This document shows, one piece after another, positions 55,909 through 64,000 of a stretch of DNA of 64,000 nucleotides (positions are counted from its first letter, which is position 1; every line of letters starts with the position of its first letter). The notes beneath the pieces are model-generated. The model did no database searches. It was not told where the DNA came from and worked only from the letters and a program-made list of their open reading frames with translations. A program made the translations under genes and the position numbers. Source of the DNA: Phialocephala subalpina (taxonomy: Eukaryota > Ascomycota > Leotiomycetes > Helotiales > Mollisiaceae); assembly GCA_900073065.1 (NCBI GenBank), contig FJOG01000005.1, positions 744,001-808,000 of the forward strand, read 5' to 3'.

Positions 55909-56539
55909 ATGTCGTTCCTCGCCCGCCGCACCGCCAGCGCTCTCCCCAAAGCCCGTCTCTTCTCCACCAGCGCCGCGAATCGCAGCTCATTTGCAAAGAT
56001 GACAATCGTTGGTCGCTTGACTGCACAGCCCGAATTACAAGCCACGAGCACCGGCCGCGAGATCTTGAAATACGGCGTTGCGACTGATTCCGGAAGAGGT
56101 GACAACAAGAAGACGAGCTTTTTCAACGTCACAAGTTTTACCCCAGAAGGCACACAGAGGGATTTCATTCAGAGCTTGGATAAGGGGTACGTCATCTTCT
56201 GTTTGCCCATTGATGTTGGAGGAGTTCATGCAGAGATGACGGGCGGAAGGACGGGTGTGCAATGCTGGGATAGATGGGGCGAAATAGTACTGATTCAACT
56301 AGAATGGCAGATCATATGCTAATGCCTATCTTCGCAGAACATTCGTCTATGTTGAAGCCGAGCCCTCGATGAACTACTATCAAGACGCAGAGGGCAAGAA
56401 TCGAAGCTCACTAGGATTGGTTCAACGTAAGTCATTCGCACACCCTTCAGTGACCACCCGTACTGATCATCCAACAGAGAAACTCGAAGTGCTCCAGTTC
56501 AGAAAGCGTGAGGAGGGAGGTGCTTCAGTTGCCGAATAA
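55909..56539 (+). CDS. RIM1: Mitochondrial single-stranded DNA-binding protein
   Basis: Three exons, 55909-56186, 56338-56426 and 56478-56539 (introns 151 and 51 bp), encode 142 residues, close to yeast Rim1 (135). The N-terminus is a typical mitochondrial presequence: Arg- and Ser-rich without acidic residues (MSFLARRTASALPKARLFST). The OB-fold follows: KMTIVGRLTAQPELQATSTG, YGVATDS, KKTSFFNVTSF, and TFVYVEAEPSMNYYQDAEGK after the first intron. The SSB family binds single-stranded mitochondrial DNA during replication, and Rim1 is the yeast member. It lies 1.3 kb from the divergent zinc-finger gene. All three exon joins keep phase. Confidence 0.93.
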
Positions 56540-57374
56540 ACGCACGCACGCCCCAATTTCGTATGTACATTACCTACACACCCCCAAGACGTTGAAGTCG
56601 CTTTTGTACGAATCTATGGTTTGGCGCTAGAGTTGTGCGAAGTGCTATAAGAAAGGAGAGGTACGATATGGGTGCTGAGGGAGAGGGAGATGATGTCCCA
56701 GGGAGCTCTGTTGAATTACATACTTGATTGAGTTGATACCAATACCACTCTTCTCTTCTATCCCAATGATCCCTTTACCTTTCCATTTCTGAAACATTAT
56801 CTCTGTCAATTGAGTTAGACATCATCTTGTACGGATCCATCGTAGTGACTTGGGTAGGGTTGAGCCCTAAAGTCCCAGGTGGGAATAGGACTTTAGATCT
56901 GGACTGCAAGATCAACACTTCGGGGATAGTTGATTTGGATTTCGACTGAGTATCGTCGACACTTTGTATGATGCAATAGCCCTCTGATAGGGTTGTATGG
57001 AGGTTTGGTGCCAATGCTTGAAGGAGTGTTGAGTATTGATGTTCTTGTGTATGGATTGTGAAAGGGAGAGAAGGCGATGCAGCATCGAAAGCGAGGAAGG
57101 CGCGACACGGACTCAGTTGAAGGTGGACACAATTCGAGTTTTGGAATTTGGGATGGGCAAGTGTGGCCCTGGAGGGCCTCTGATTGAACTACACCTTCCT
57201 CTATTACCTACTTTCCAACATTCCGCGGCTGGAGGAAAGCTTCGAGCAAGTCTCAAGGATCTAAATTAGAACAAACCAAATACATTTCTTATGCTAAATT
57301 GTCGCTACAGAATGAAAACGCTTCAAGACGTGGCAGCCAACACCCCAATTTCCCGCTCGTTGTATCTGTAAATA
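56540..57374. other. Convergent 3' intergenic region
   Basis: This lies between the 3' ends of RIM1 and the next minus-strand gene. It contains a few short frames without domains; nothing else was seen. Confidence 0.55.
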
Positions 57375-58820
57375 TTACGAAAGGTACGCCAACCGAGCAT
57401 CTCCAATTTTCTGTTCAGCGTTGCACGCCGCGCGAGGGTTCTCTGGACGATAAGCATTCCAGGGCTTTGTGCCAGAACCATAGGGATCCCTATCATCTTT
57501 TCTCGGGCGACCCAAAGGTGCGCTCGGAAGAAGGCGTCTGCCATTTGAGCGTAACGTAACAGGGGGTGAACTTCCGTTGGATGATCCTCCAGCATTGGGA
57601 CTTTCTTCTGCGTCAGAAGTGACTTCAAACCTTTCTGGCTGTTCCTCTTCCATGCTTGGCTGAAGTGCTCGTTCACGGACCGCCCGTCGAGCTCTCTTCT
57701 TCGGCCTCTGCTCTTCCCCTGAATGTTCCTGCTCCTCGGGCTCACTCTGCTCTTCGGCCAATGAGGCTTGGACGGTGGAGTGTATCTTGTCAGCCCTCTC
57801 CGTCCTGGTAAGCATGCGCTTTGGTCTAGTTGACAGTGTAGCCGCAGTTGTAGTTGTCTCATTGCCTTTCTTGTTCGTCGGATGACCACCTTTACCTTTC
57901 TCTTTACACTCCTCATTTTCTCCTCTAAGACGCCATAACCCCATCTTATAAGTTTTGCCACCCTTCAACTTCTTATCAACGTCCCCACCTGATGTAAAAA
58001 TATCATCGTGTCTGGTGAGATATGTGCGCACGGTTGATTCTGTGAACGGTAGTACTTTTTTACCGTCTTTACTTGTCTTCGACTCAAGCCATTCCCCAAG
58101 TACTCCGAGAATGGCAGCTTTAGACATTTTCCCGACTCGTGCAAGGATCGTGTATATAGCCCAGTCGCCGCGTGGCAAATCGACCTTTCCGCCCTCGTGC
58201 TTCTGACCTGCGTGTCCGGTTCGGTCCATGTAACCTGGGACGTCGCTGGGGCCGGTGTCGCTGTTAAACTCTCCTGGTACCAAACCTAAGAGATGAAGCT
58301 TTCCTGTCTCCCACTGGACCGCCCAGTCTTGAGTGGGTCTCTTAAGGAGTTCATCATATGAAGTTGTTAAATTCCAAGGCAACCATACCGGGGGTTTTGC
58401 GTCATCACTTCCTGATGCAGTCGATGCATCTGCTTGTGTGTCAGGGCTGAGCACAATGTTGGAGGAAGGTGCACTATTCGTGATCGACCCATTATTCGCA
58501 TTTCCGTTGATTATGACATTCCCGTTGACGGTCCCGTTCAACGTGATGGTATTAGAACCTGAGCAATAGAAGTTCAAAGGTGCGGTTTTGTTGTTGGTGA
58601 TGTTTTGGGTAGCTCCTGGACCAGAGCTCGAAGCATTCGTATCAGTCGCCTCTGACGAAGAGAAAATAAAATCTGCCGAAGTACTCCCATCATCTGGGGA
58701 GGATGTTGGTCCTCGTGGAGGAGATGTCGGAGACGCAGGTGCGTTGGCATCCTGTACCTTTGGTCCTTCAGCAGTATGCATTCTGTCTGCGGGCAAGGCC
58801 TCATTCAAGGTAGGAGACAT
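57375..58820 (-). CDS. Probable nuclear protein with a winged-helix-like core, unknown function
   Basis: A single frame from ATG at 58820 encodes 481 residues. Residues ~1-145 are Ser/Asn/Gly/Thr-rich with a polar repeat-like section (NGTVNGNVIINGNANNGSIT). A compact, well-ordered section follows (~150-310): LPWNLTTSYDELLKRPTQDW, then DWAIYTILARVGKMSKAAIL and PFTESTVRTYLTRHDDIF, ending MGLWRLRG. The alternation of helices and the final strand suggest a winged-helix fold, but this is inferred from pattern only. The C-terminal third is acidic and basic in turn (PKKRARRAVRERAL and a PLGRPRKDD AT-hook-like motif), consistent with nuclear location and DNA contact. No intron is visible. The family was not recognised. 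Confidence 0.75.
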   Translation of the reverse strand: MSPTLNEALPADRMHTAEGPKVQDANAPASPTSPPRGPTSSPDDGSTSADFIFSSSEATDTNASSSGPGATQNITNNKTAPLNFYCSGSNTITLNGTVNGNVIINGNANNGSITNSAPSSNIVLSPDTQADASTASGSDDAKPPVWLPWNLTTSYDELLKRPTQDWAVQWETGKLHLLGLVPGEFNSDTGPSDVPGYMDRTGHAGQKHEGGKVDLPRGDWAIYTILARVGKMSKAAILGVLGEWLESKTSKDGKKVLPFTESTVRTYLTRHDDIFTSGGDVDKKLKGGKTYKMGLWRLRGENEECKEKGKGGHPTNKKGNETTTTAATLSTRPKRMLTRTERADKIHSTVQASLAEEQSEPEEQEHSGEEQRPKKRARRAVRERALQPSMEEEQPERFEVTSDAEESPNAGGSSNGSSPPVTLRSNGRRLLPSAPLGRPRKDDRDPYGSGTKPWNAYRPENPRAACNAEQKIGDARLAYLS

Positions 58821-59688
58821 GGTATGAGGATGCGGTTATATCAACCGAGTAAAATTCCACCGAATGTATTTGAAGAAAAATTTATGTGAGGAGAATGAAA
58901 AGCTGAACGTACCTACATATATGCTGAAGAAATCCAGTTGAGATCAAAATGTCTATATTTTTTGTTACCAAATTCCACCAAGTGAAAAGTTGATATGACT
59001 CGAAATGTGCAGTCGAGATCAAAATACCCGTTGTTCGGGACGGAACCCGACACCCAAACTTGTTAGGTAGGCGCTACCTACATTCAACTACTTTCGACTT
59101 ATTCCGGATCTTGGAAAGAAAGTTTAATGTTTCTCGACACGCAAAATTTAGTTGAGGATATCTGGGTCATTGATCTCCTGGCTGCTAATACAAAACAGCA
59201 TCCACATACGTGGGTGAATTTTGTGCAAAAGACCTTGTCTTTCTAGGTTGTCCCGAGGAAAGTTGGACTTTGGACCTGAACACCTCCCCGGATATGCTCA
59301 ACACCACGCCTAGACTTACTTTAGAGCACAAATCACCAAAGAGAAGGATTCGGGAGTACTCTTACGGTCTAGGTCGTCCTTGCAGTATTTCATTCGGGAG
59401 GGGTTCGTTTCAGGATATGGACGTGAGAGAGCGGCACATTGAGGAGTCATCGTTGATGATGTGCGTATTGTTGGGCGGCCCTGTCGTGTTGCGTTCGTGT
59501 ATAGTAGTATAGCGATCAAATTTATACTTCGTTCACGAACCTTGACATTCTGATAGTGATCGAGAGGGCGTCATTACTTAGGACTTTGAGTCTACTATCC
59601 AGCTCATAGGGCCAAAATGTCCCTCGTTTGCCAAGAAATTCGCAGCACCAAGATGTAACCCCTCCTTCTCAGAACATCGTCGATATCC
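58821..59688. other. Intergenic region with partial internal repeats
   Basis: This is the 5' flank of the minus-strand gene at 57375-58820 and, at the right, the 3' flank of GSH2. Two near-identical fragments recur about 70-120 bp apart: GAGATCAAAAT near 58940 and 59010, and AAATTCCACC near 58853 and 58971. The significance is unclear. Confidence 0.4.
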
Positions 59689-61597
59689 CTACACCAGCCG
59701 GACACTATCCATGCTCCCAAACCCAGCAGCAACACCTCCCTCCTCACTCTTATTCCCCTTCGTCCTCAGCAGATACCCGGCTTCTTCATTATGCAGCACC
59801 TCCTTTGTTTCTTGGTTCCATACACAGGTTCCATAGACTCCGAGCTCACAGATGACACCTCCTTGTTCCAAAACACCGGCTCGCAGGATGGTGTTGTGGA
59901 CGGGAGGAGGAGTGATGATCTCCATTAGGATGTAGGATTTCCAGTGCGTTTCCGGTAAAGACTTCAGGAATGGTGGGATGGCGGATCGGTAGGTATTATT
60001 CCCTCCTCCTTCTCGTTGAGGTTTTAACACATAGCCTTTGCACGATTCCTCATCCACAGCCAGTTTCCGTGCTTCGAGTCCAGCAGATGATTCATCGAGT
60101 GGGAAGATATTCGTGAAAGTCTTCTCCAACCTCTCTATTTCTGTAGCAGCCCAAGCATTCTTTACGAAGCGGTGAAGGATCGAGGGTGTGGAGGTAGAGG
60201 TGGGGGTCGCGAGTACTTGCTGGACTTTCTTGGCGCCCGCGAGTTGGGTGAGGATTGTGGGGCATTTGATGGCGTGTGAGCGTTCGATCTGCAATCGTGC
60301 TTTCCATGTATCTGCATCAGGATAATCGCTTGGCCCGTAGCCGGCTCGGAAGTATACAACTGCTACTTCGAAGATGCTATTCGGACTGCTGGGGAGGTGG
60401 TATAATAGTTGTCGTTTTGGCGTATCGGCTATGGACGTGTGGGAGAGGATTGAGGCGAATGGGAGGCGGAAGACGGGTACTGGAGATGACTGGTCTTGAA
60501 TTGCGTATTCGAGGTGTCGTTGGTCGAAAATGTTTTTCTCTCCGTCTTGGACGATAAAGAGAACACAGAGGGGCAAGGAGGGAGGGTACGCCGAAGTTCT
60601 GTAGGCTTCGAATGCGGCTAGGATTCCAGATGCTAGACCTCGAGTACTGTTGTTCTCTGGGATGTTGGAGGCTTCGATTCGGAGCGGCTTCTCGAACTGC
60701 GGGTAGTTGTTCTCTGTGAGGTATCTGTGCTGCATCAGTCATGTGATGCAAAATTGAAAGAAGCATTTCAGTGTCCCAGCCGTGCCGGGGCTTTCTCAGG
60801 TCGAGCCAGAATGTGGATATGGAACTTATTGACCCTAGAAAGGTTCGAGGAAGTCCAACTAGAGCTGGGATATCGGCAAGGCTGTTTTGATCTCAAAAGT
60901 GGGCAAGTGTGTTGGAGGATCTACCTATGCATTTTGGAAGTCTGAGCAGACAACCCTCCAAATGAAGAAGCAATTGTATTGAATTCGACTTGCTTGATGG
61001 TTGGTGCAACACCAACAGCTTGATGAACCATATAATCAGACCGGAATAATCCCAAAGAAAGGTTCTGCAGCATTTTAGCAGGACTCCTACAAGGAGGATT
61101 TGAGACAATACTTGGGTGTAGCCTTCTTCTTTAACCTTTAGATGTACCTGCCATAGCTCCGCAATGAACTCGTCCACTTCTATGATCCTGCCTCTGGTTA
61201 GCTTGCTTGTATATTCGCGTCATCTGAACTAATGAAATAAATTTTTTTTTTTAAAAAAAGGAACAATACGAAGTCAATGGTGACCTTACTCTTGCACAAT
61301 GTCTTTCAAGAACTCCTCATCCTGTGAAATTGCAGCGTATAGACTATTGTAGGCCTTTTGAATGGATTTGGCTTGTTCAAAGCACACCCTTGGAAAAGGA
61401 CTTGGGAACAATGTGACTGGTGCCGTAGTGGCTAGAATTCCTTGAGGGTCTGCTTCGGCCGGGACCACAGACTGCGGTGGCCGTACTGTCAATCCATGGA
61501 CAACGGACCAGTCCTTGATTGTAGAAAGTAAATGTTCTGCCTCTCCTGTCGATAAAGTCGGAGGGTAGAGCTCCTCGGAAACTCTACTCGGGGCCAT
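59689..61597 (-). CDS. GSH2: Glutathione synthetase
   Basis: Four exons, 61597-61290, 61193-61112, 61064-60925 and 60724-59689 (introns 96, 47 and 200 bp), encode 521 residues, near the usual ~500. The enzyme joins gamma-glutamylcysteine and glycine with ATP, the last step of glutathione synthesis, in the cytosol. Family landmarks are all present: LGLFRSDYM, IKQVEFNTIASSFGGLS, VVYFRAGYGPSDY, ERSHAIKCPTILTQLAGAKK, the ATP-binding KPQREGGGNN near residue 395, and the C-terminal GGVAAGFGSMDSV. The acceptor at 61193 was chosen because it gives EGRIIEVDEFIAELW; a nearer AG would shift the frame. The long third intron carries a MITE-like element (60769-60875), explaining its unusual size. Confidence 0.95.
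60769..60875. mobile_element. MITE-like element, copy G, inside GSH2 intron 3
   Basis: The left end CAGTGTCCCAGCCGTGCCGG, then GGCTTTC (60769-60795), matches the family consensus CAATCTCCCAGCCTTGCCGG/GACTTTC with few changes. The right end, GAAGTCCAACTAGAGCTGGG then ATATCG (60850-60875), is its imperfect inverse. About 107 bp; the interior differs from copies A, B, D and E. It fills roughly half of the 200-bp intron and leaves the splice sites intact. Confidence 0.5.
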
Positions 61598-62495
61598 GTC
61601 GAGGTTCGTGCTCCCGTTGCTGAAAGTGAACGGACTAAAATTTTATGTCCGTTCAAGACAAGGGATAATACACAAGAAGGTAGAAAAGAAGGATCTCAAA
61701 GAACGTCGCTGATTGAGGATCGAGTTCCTCGAGGAGAATGCTCGGATCAACGATTTGTAAGACATGGGGTCCGGCTGACAGCCAATCAGTTTCACCCCCA
61801 CATGGCGCAATACTCGAGAATACGACCTAGTCCATTTTAGTACTAGTATCCACGTGAAGATTAAGGATTCGCGATAAGCAGAGATGCCAGACGCGTGAAT
61901 CCAATATTGACTTCACGTCCTCCTCTCGAACCATCCTCTTTCCCTTCACCTCCTCCAGCCCTCGATCTACAGCCAAGATTTCCTGATACCATTCGTTTCC
62001 AGCGTTCAAGACGGATCTGTTACCTTCAGCGAATCTGCCAGCCCTGCTGGAACATTGAAGATTGATGCCTGGATCCTCTTCACGATAATCCGTGAACCAC
62101 ACTCCCCATCTTCGCGACCCATTATCAATACGCCTTGAACCTCTCCCCATGACGCCGCCGAGCTTGGGGCCTGAGTGTACTTGAAGGTCGTGGGACATTC
62201 ACTTCGCGTAAGTTGGTCAAATTGTCACTTTTGGCGAGATGTTCACATCCGCTCACCTTCACAACAAATTCACCTTCAAACCACACTACCTAGTCTCATC
62301 AATATTTTTCTTTCCAAACCTTAATTTGACAACCACGCACATGTCTTTTATTTCTCGCGAATTTCAAGCATGCATTTTTCCACAATCCCATATCAAAGTC
62401 CCGTGCACAAAATTCCTTCTCCATCACCAATTTCAACCCCCTCTGCTCCACTAGCAACTTCATACTTCAATGCATCAACATCTGTGCTCGATACA
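61598..62495. other. Divergent promoter region with one doubtful reading frame
   Basis: This lies between the GSH2 start and the plus-strand gene at 62496. It contains the doubtful 123-codon frame at 61827-62198; otherwise only untranslated sequence is expected. Confidence 0.5.
61827..62198 (-). CDS. Doubtful small protein, unknown
   Basis: A 123-residue frame with a proper ATG at 62198. The translation is fairly mixed in composition (WGVWFTDYREEDPG, NEWYQEILAVDRG, MVREEDVKSILDSR), more protein-like than most frames in this window, with a helix-rich C-terminal half. I recognise no domain. It lies about 230 bp upstream of GSH2 and could be a real small gene, but the evidence is only composition and length. 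Confidence 0.3.
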   Translation of the reverse strand: MSHDLQVHSGPKLGGVMGRGSRRIDNGSRRWGVWFTDYREEDPGINLQCSSRAGRFAEGNRSVLNAGNEWYQEILAVDRGLEEVKGKRMVREEDVKSILDSRVWHLCLSRILNLHVDTSTKMD

Positions 62496-64000
62496 ATGGC
62501 TAAAATCAATTTCACAGAAAAATCTGCTTCCTTCTCAATTGCCCGTTGGCTTGACGGGGTCCCGCTCTCTTGTCCTTCGTGGACAAAACAAGAACCGCCT
62601 CCGTCTACTCCCGACTCATGGGTCTTGTCCATCATGGCTTCAGTCTCCCTAGGAGATCCGTGGGACTGGTCCGTCGACAAAGTCATCCAAGAACTGTCTA
62701 CGACCAATCGATCATGGAACCCGAAATACAAACAAATTCCAGATCCAGTACTGATCCAGGAGATATGCACGGCCAACATGCTTGATGGCGCTATGCTCCT
62801 CTCAGAAGTCGACGACCAAGCTCTGAAGGATTTCGGCATCAAACCATTGGCTTGGAGAGCTTACATACGCAACGCAATCGATGAACTCCGCAAGCAGAGT
62901 ACCATTTACATGAGAAGTATCCGAGCTGAAGGTGCGGTTCAAGCCCGACTGGCAAACGACATCGCCAACGCTGTCTCTGGTGCCATATCCGGGGCTGTCC
63001 TTATAGCAGCACAGGATCTTCAAAGCTTCCGCGATTATAGGATGCAAGCTCATTCGCTACCTGCAGAACAGCAACCAGAATTCGATACGCTATATCCTGC
63101 GTACCAAGCATCGGGCCCGGCTGCAATTGAAGATATACCATCGCAAGAACAATTCGCCGAACCCTCCATTGCACAGCTTCTGGCTTCTGGAAAGAATCTT
63201 GAAGAGATCATGGAGGAGCCCGCTCAACGCAAAAGATTCCAAGCCGCCATTACTGCCGCAGAAGAAAAGCAAGCACTGAGCGGAGATCCGTCTTCACAGC
63301 TGCAACTTGAACTAGCTTCCAGACCGGCCTCGTCCCACAAGCAGCCCTCAGAACAGGCCGATGACATCGTAGCAGCCGACCGGGCATCTCAGGGTACAAC
63401 TTTGGCATCTGACGAGCCTAGCAGCAAGAGACAGAAGTTAGATGCGCCGGCCGATATGTCAATCAGCTCTACACTTCACGACGAAGAACTAGCTCATGGT
63501 CTGATATACGCCGCTGTTGATCATAATGAGGACCTCCTGCTGGAAGCACGCGATCAGACACCAGAGCATGACCAGGACGTTGAATCTGCTTCACCAAGTA
63601 GTGATAAGAAGAGAAAGCGCTCTGCCTCCGTGGAAGGCCAAGAGCCTGTGGCTGATAACGATGAACAATTGCCTTCGATCAATCAACTCATAGTGTCTAT
63701 CGGCCCGGATGGTAAGAAGCGCTCCACTATGGTCTGCGTTCGTGTCTATGCTCCTGAAGACCTACCCAAGCTTCGTCTGGAGGCCGAGGAGCGCGATCGA
63801 CGAGGTGGTTTGTTACCACCAATGTTCGCCCGCGAATATAGCGACAACTCGCATGAGGCTACACCACAACCAAAAGCTGCGCAATATCCGTTTGAGGAGG
63901 CAGCAGATGTCTCAGCTGATCTGGAACAACAGAACAGCTTCAGCCAGCACTTCGAGAATCACCAAGACGAATGTGCTCCAACTACCACTGATGACCAGCA
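62496..64000 (+). CDS. SAM-like-domain protein, N-terminal part (runs off the window)
   Basis: An ATG at 62496 opens 501 codons without a stop to the right edge; an in-frame ATG at 62634 (MASVSLGDPWDWSV) is an equally good start. Immediately after it, residues GDPWDWSVDKVIQEL ... VLIQEICTANMLDGAMLLSE ... ALKDFGIKPLAWRAYIRNAI form a helix-rich module like the sterile alpha motif, with the typical WSV-x-V and LDFGI-type turns (here LKDFGIK). SAM modules mediate protein or RNA contacts. Further on, the protein is charged and disordered with basic clusters (SSKRQKLD, SDKKRKRS) that could be nuclear signals, then INQLIVSIGPDGKKRSTMVC, a short predicted beta segment. The C-terminal part is missing. 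The function is unknown. Confidence 0.75.
   Translation, partial: MAKINFTEKSASFSIARWLDGVPLSCPSWTKQEPPPSTPDSWVLSIMASVSLGDPWDWSVDKVIQELSTTNRSWNPKYKQIPDPVLIQEICTANMLDGAMLLSEVDDQALKDFGIKPLAWRAYIRNAIDELRKQSTIYMRSIRAEGAVQARLANDIANAVSGAISGAVLIAAQDLQSFRDYRMQAHSLPAEQQPEFDTLYPAYQASGPAAIEDIPSQEQFAEPSIAQLLASGKNLEEIMEEPAQRKRFQAAITAAEEKQALSGDPSSQLQLELASRPASSHKQPSEQADDIVAADRASQGTTLASDEPSSKRQKLDAPADMSISSTLHDEELAHGLIYAAVDHNEDLLLEARDQTPEHDQDVESASPSSDKKRKRSASVEGQEPVADNDEQLPSINQLIVSIGPDGKKRSTMVCVRVYAPEDLPKLRLEAEERDRRGGLLPPMFAREYSDNSHEATPQPKAAQYPFEEAADVSADLEQQNSFSQHFENHQDECAPTTTDDQ

Overview
The window looks like nuclear DNA of a filamentous ascomycete (Pezizomycotina). Coding sequence is split by short spliceosomal introns (mostly 45-170 bp) with GTRNGT-type donors and CTRAC branch sites. 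The gene content also fits: a HET-domain protein, a GAF-type hybrid histidine kinase, a long-chain alcohol oxidase, C2H2 and FYVE proteins, and long low-complexity tails. A Leotiomycetes placement is only an inference. Genes occupy perhaps 40% of the window and are separated by long stretches (often 1-3 kb) holding repeat debris. No tRNA, rRNA or CRISPR array was recognised.

Left third (1-24 kb): the 3' part of a low-complexity gene; a small membrane-protein gene at 4.0-4.5 kb with degenerate relatives nearby; the Arf-like GTPase ARL3 (7.5-8.2 kb); a beta-carbonic anhydrase (9.9-10.7 kb, minus) with a short inverted-repeat element next to its 5' side; a FYVE protein (12.5-13.6 kb, minus); a four-exon long-chain fatty alcohol oxidase (17.1-19.6 kb); and a six-exon multi-pass membrane protein (22.0-24.3 kb, minus).

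Middle (24-46 kb): a HET-domain gene (27.4-29.4 kb, minus), an ERF4-like Ras palmitoyltransferase subunit (32.1-33.8 kb, minus), a 15-bp minisatellite, a 1367-residue hybrid histidine kinase (36.6-40.9 kb, minus), and a complete 1526-bp Tc1/mariner transposon carrying a perfect 250-bp internal tandem duplication (41.95-43.48 kb).

Right third (46-64 kb): a DUF4203-like seven-transmembrane protein with a very long cytosolic tail (46.8-50.3 kb); a C2H2 zinc-finger gene joined to a large uncharacterised fungal domain, with what looks like a one-base deletion at the junction (50.8-54.65 kb, minus); mitochondrial single-stranded DNA-binding protein RIM1; a possible winged-helix nuclear protein; glutathione synthetase GSH2; and the start of a SAM-like-domain protein running off the right edge.

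The genes are housekeeping and signalling functions that do not form an obvious pathway or secondary-metabolite cluster. The less ordinary signals are the repeats: (a) a MITE-like family (about 107-213 bp, terminal repeats near CAATCTCCCAGCCTTGCC) in at least six places, one inside a GSH2 intron; (b) 25-bp palindromes of fixed 9-7-9 architecture (AATGTCCYR arms), several placed 13-17 nt after stop codons; (c) a dispersed small protein family with a conserved PRVWPTPTIAVRL / CDDTWWHPK block and a membrane segment, whose degenerate copies tend to lie just after other genes; and (d) the apparent zinc-finger fusion with its frame break.
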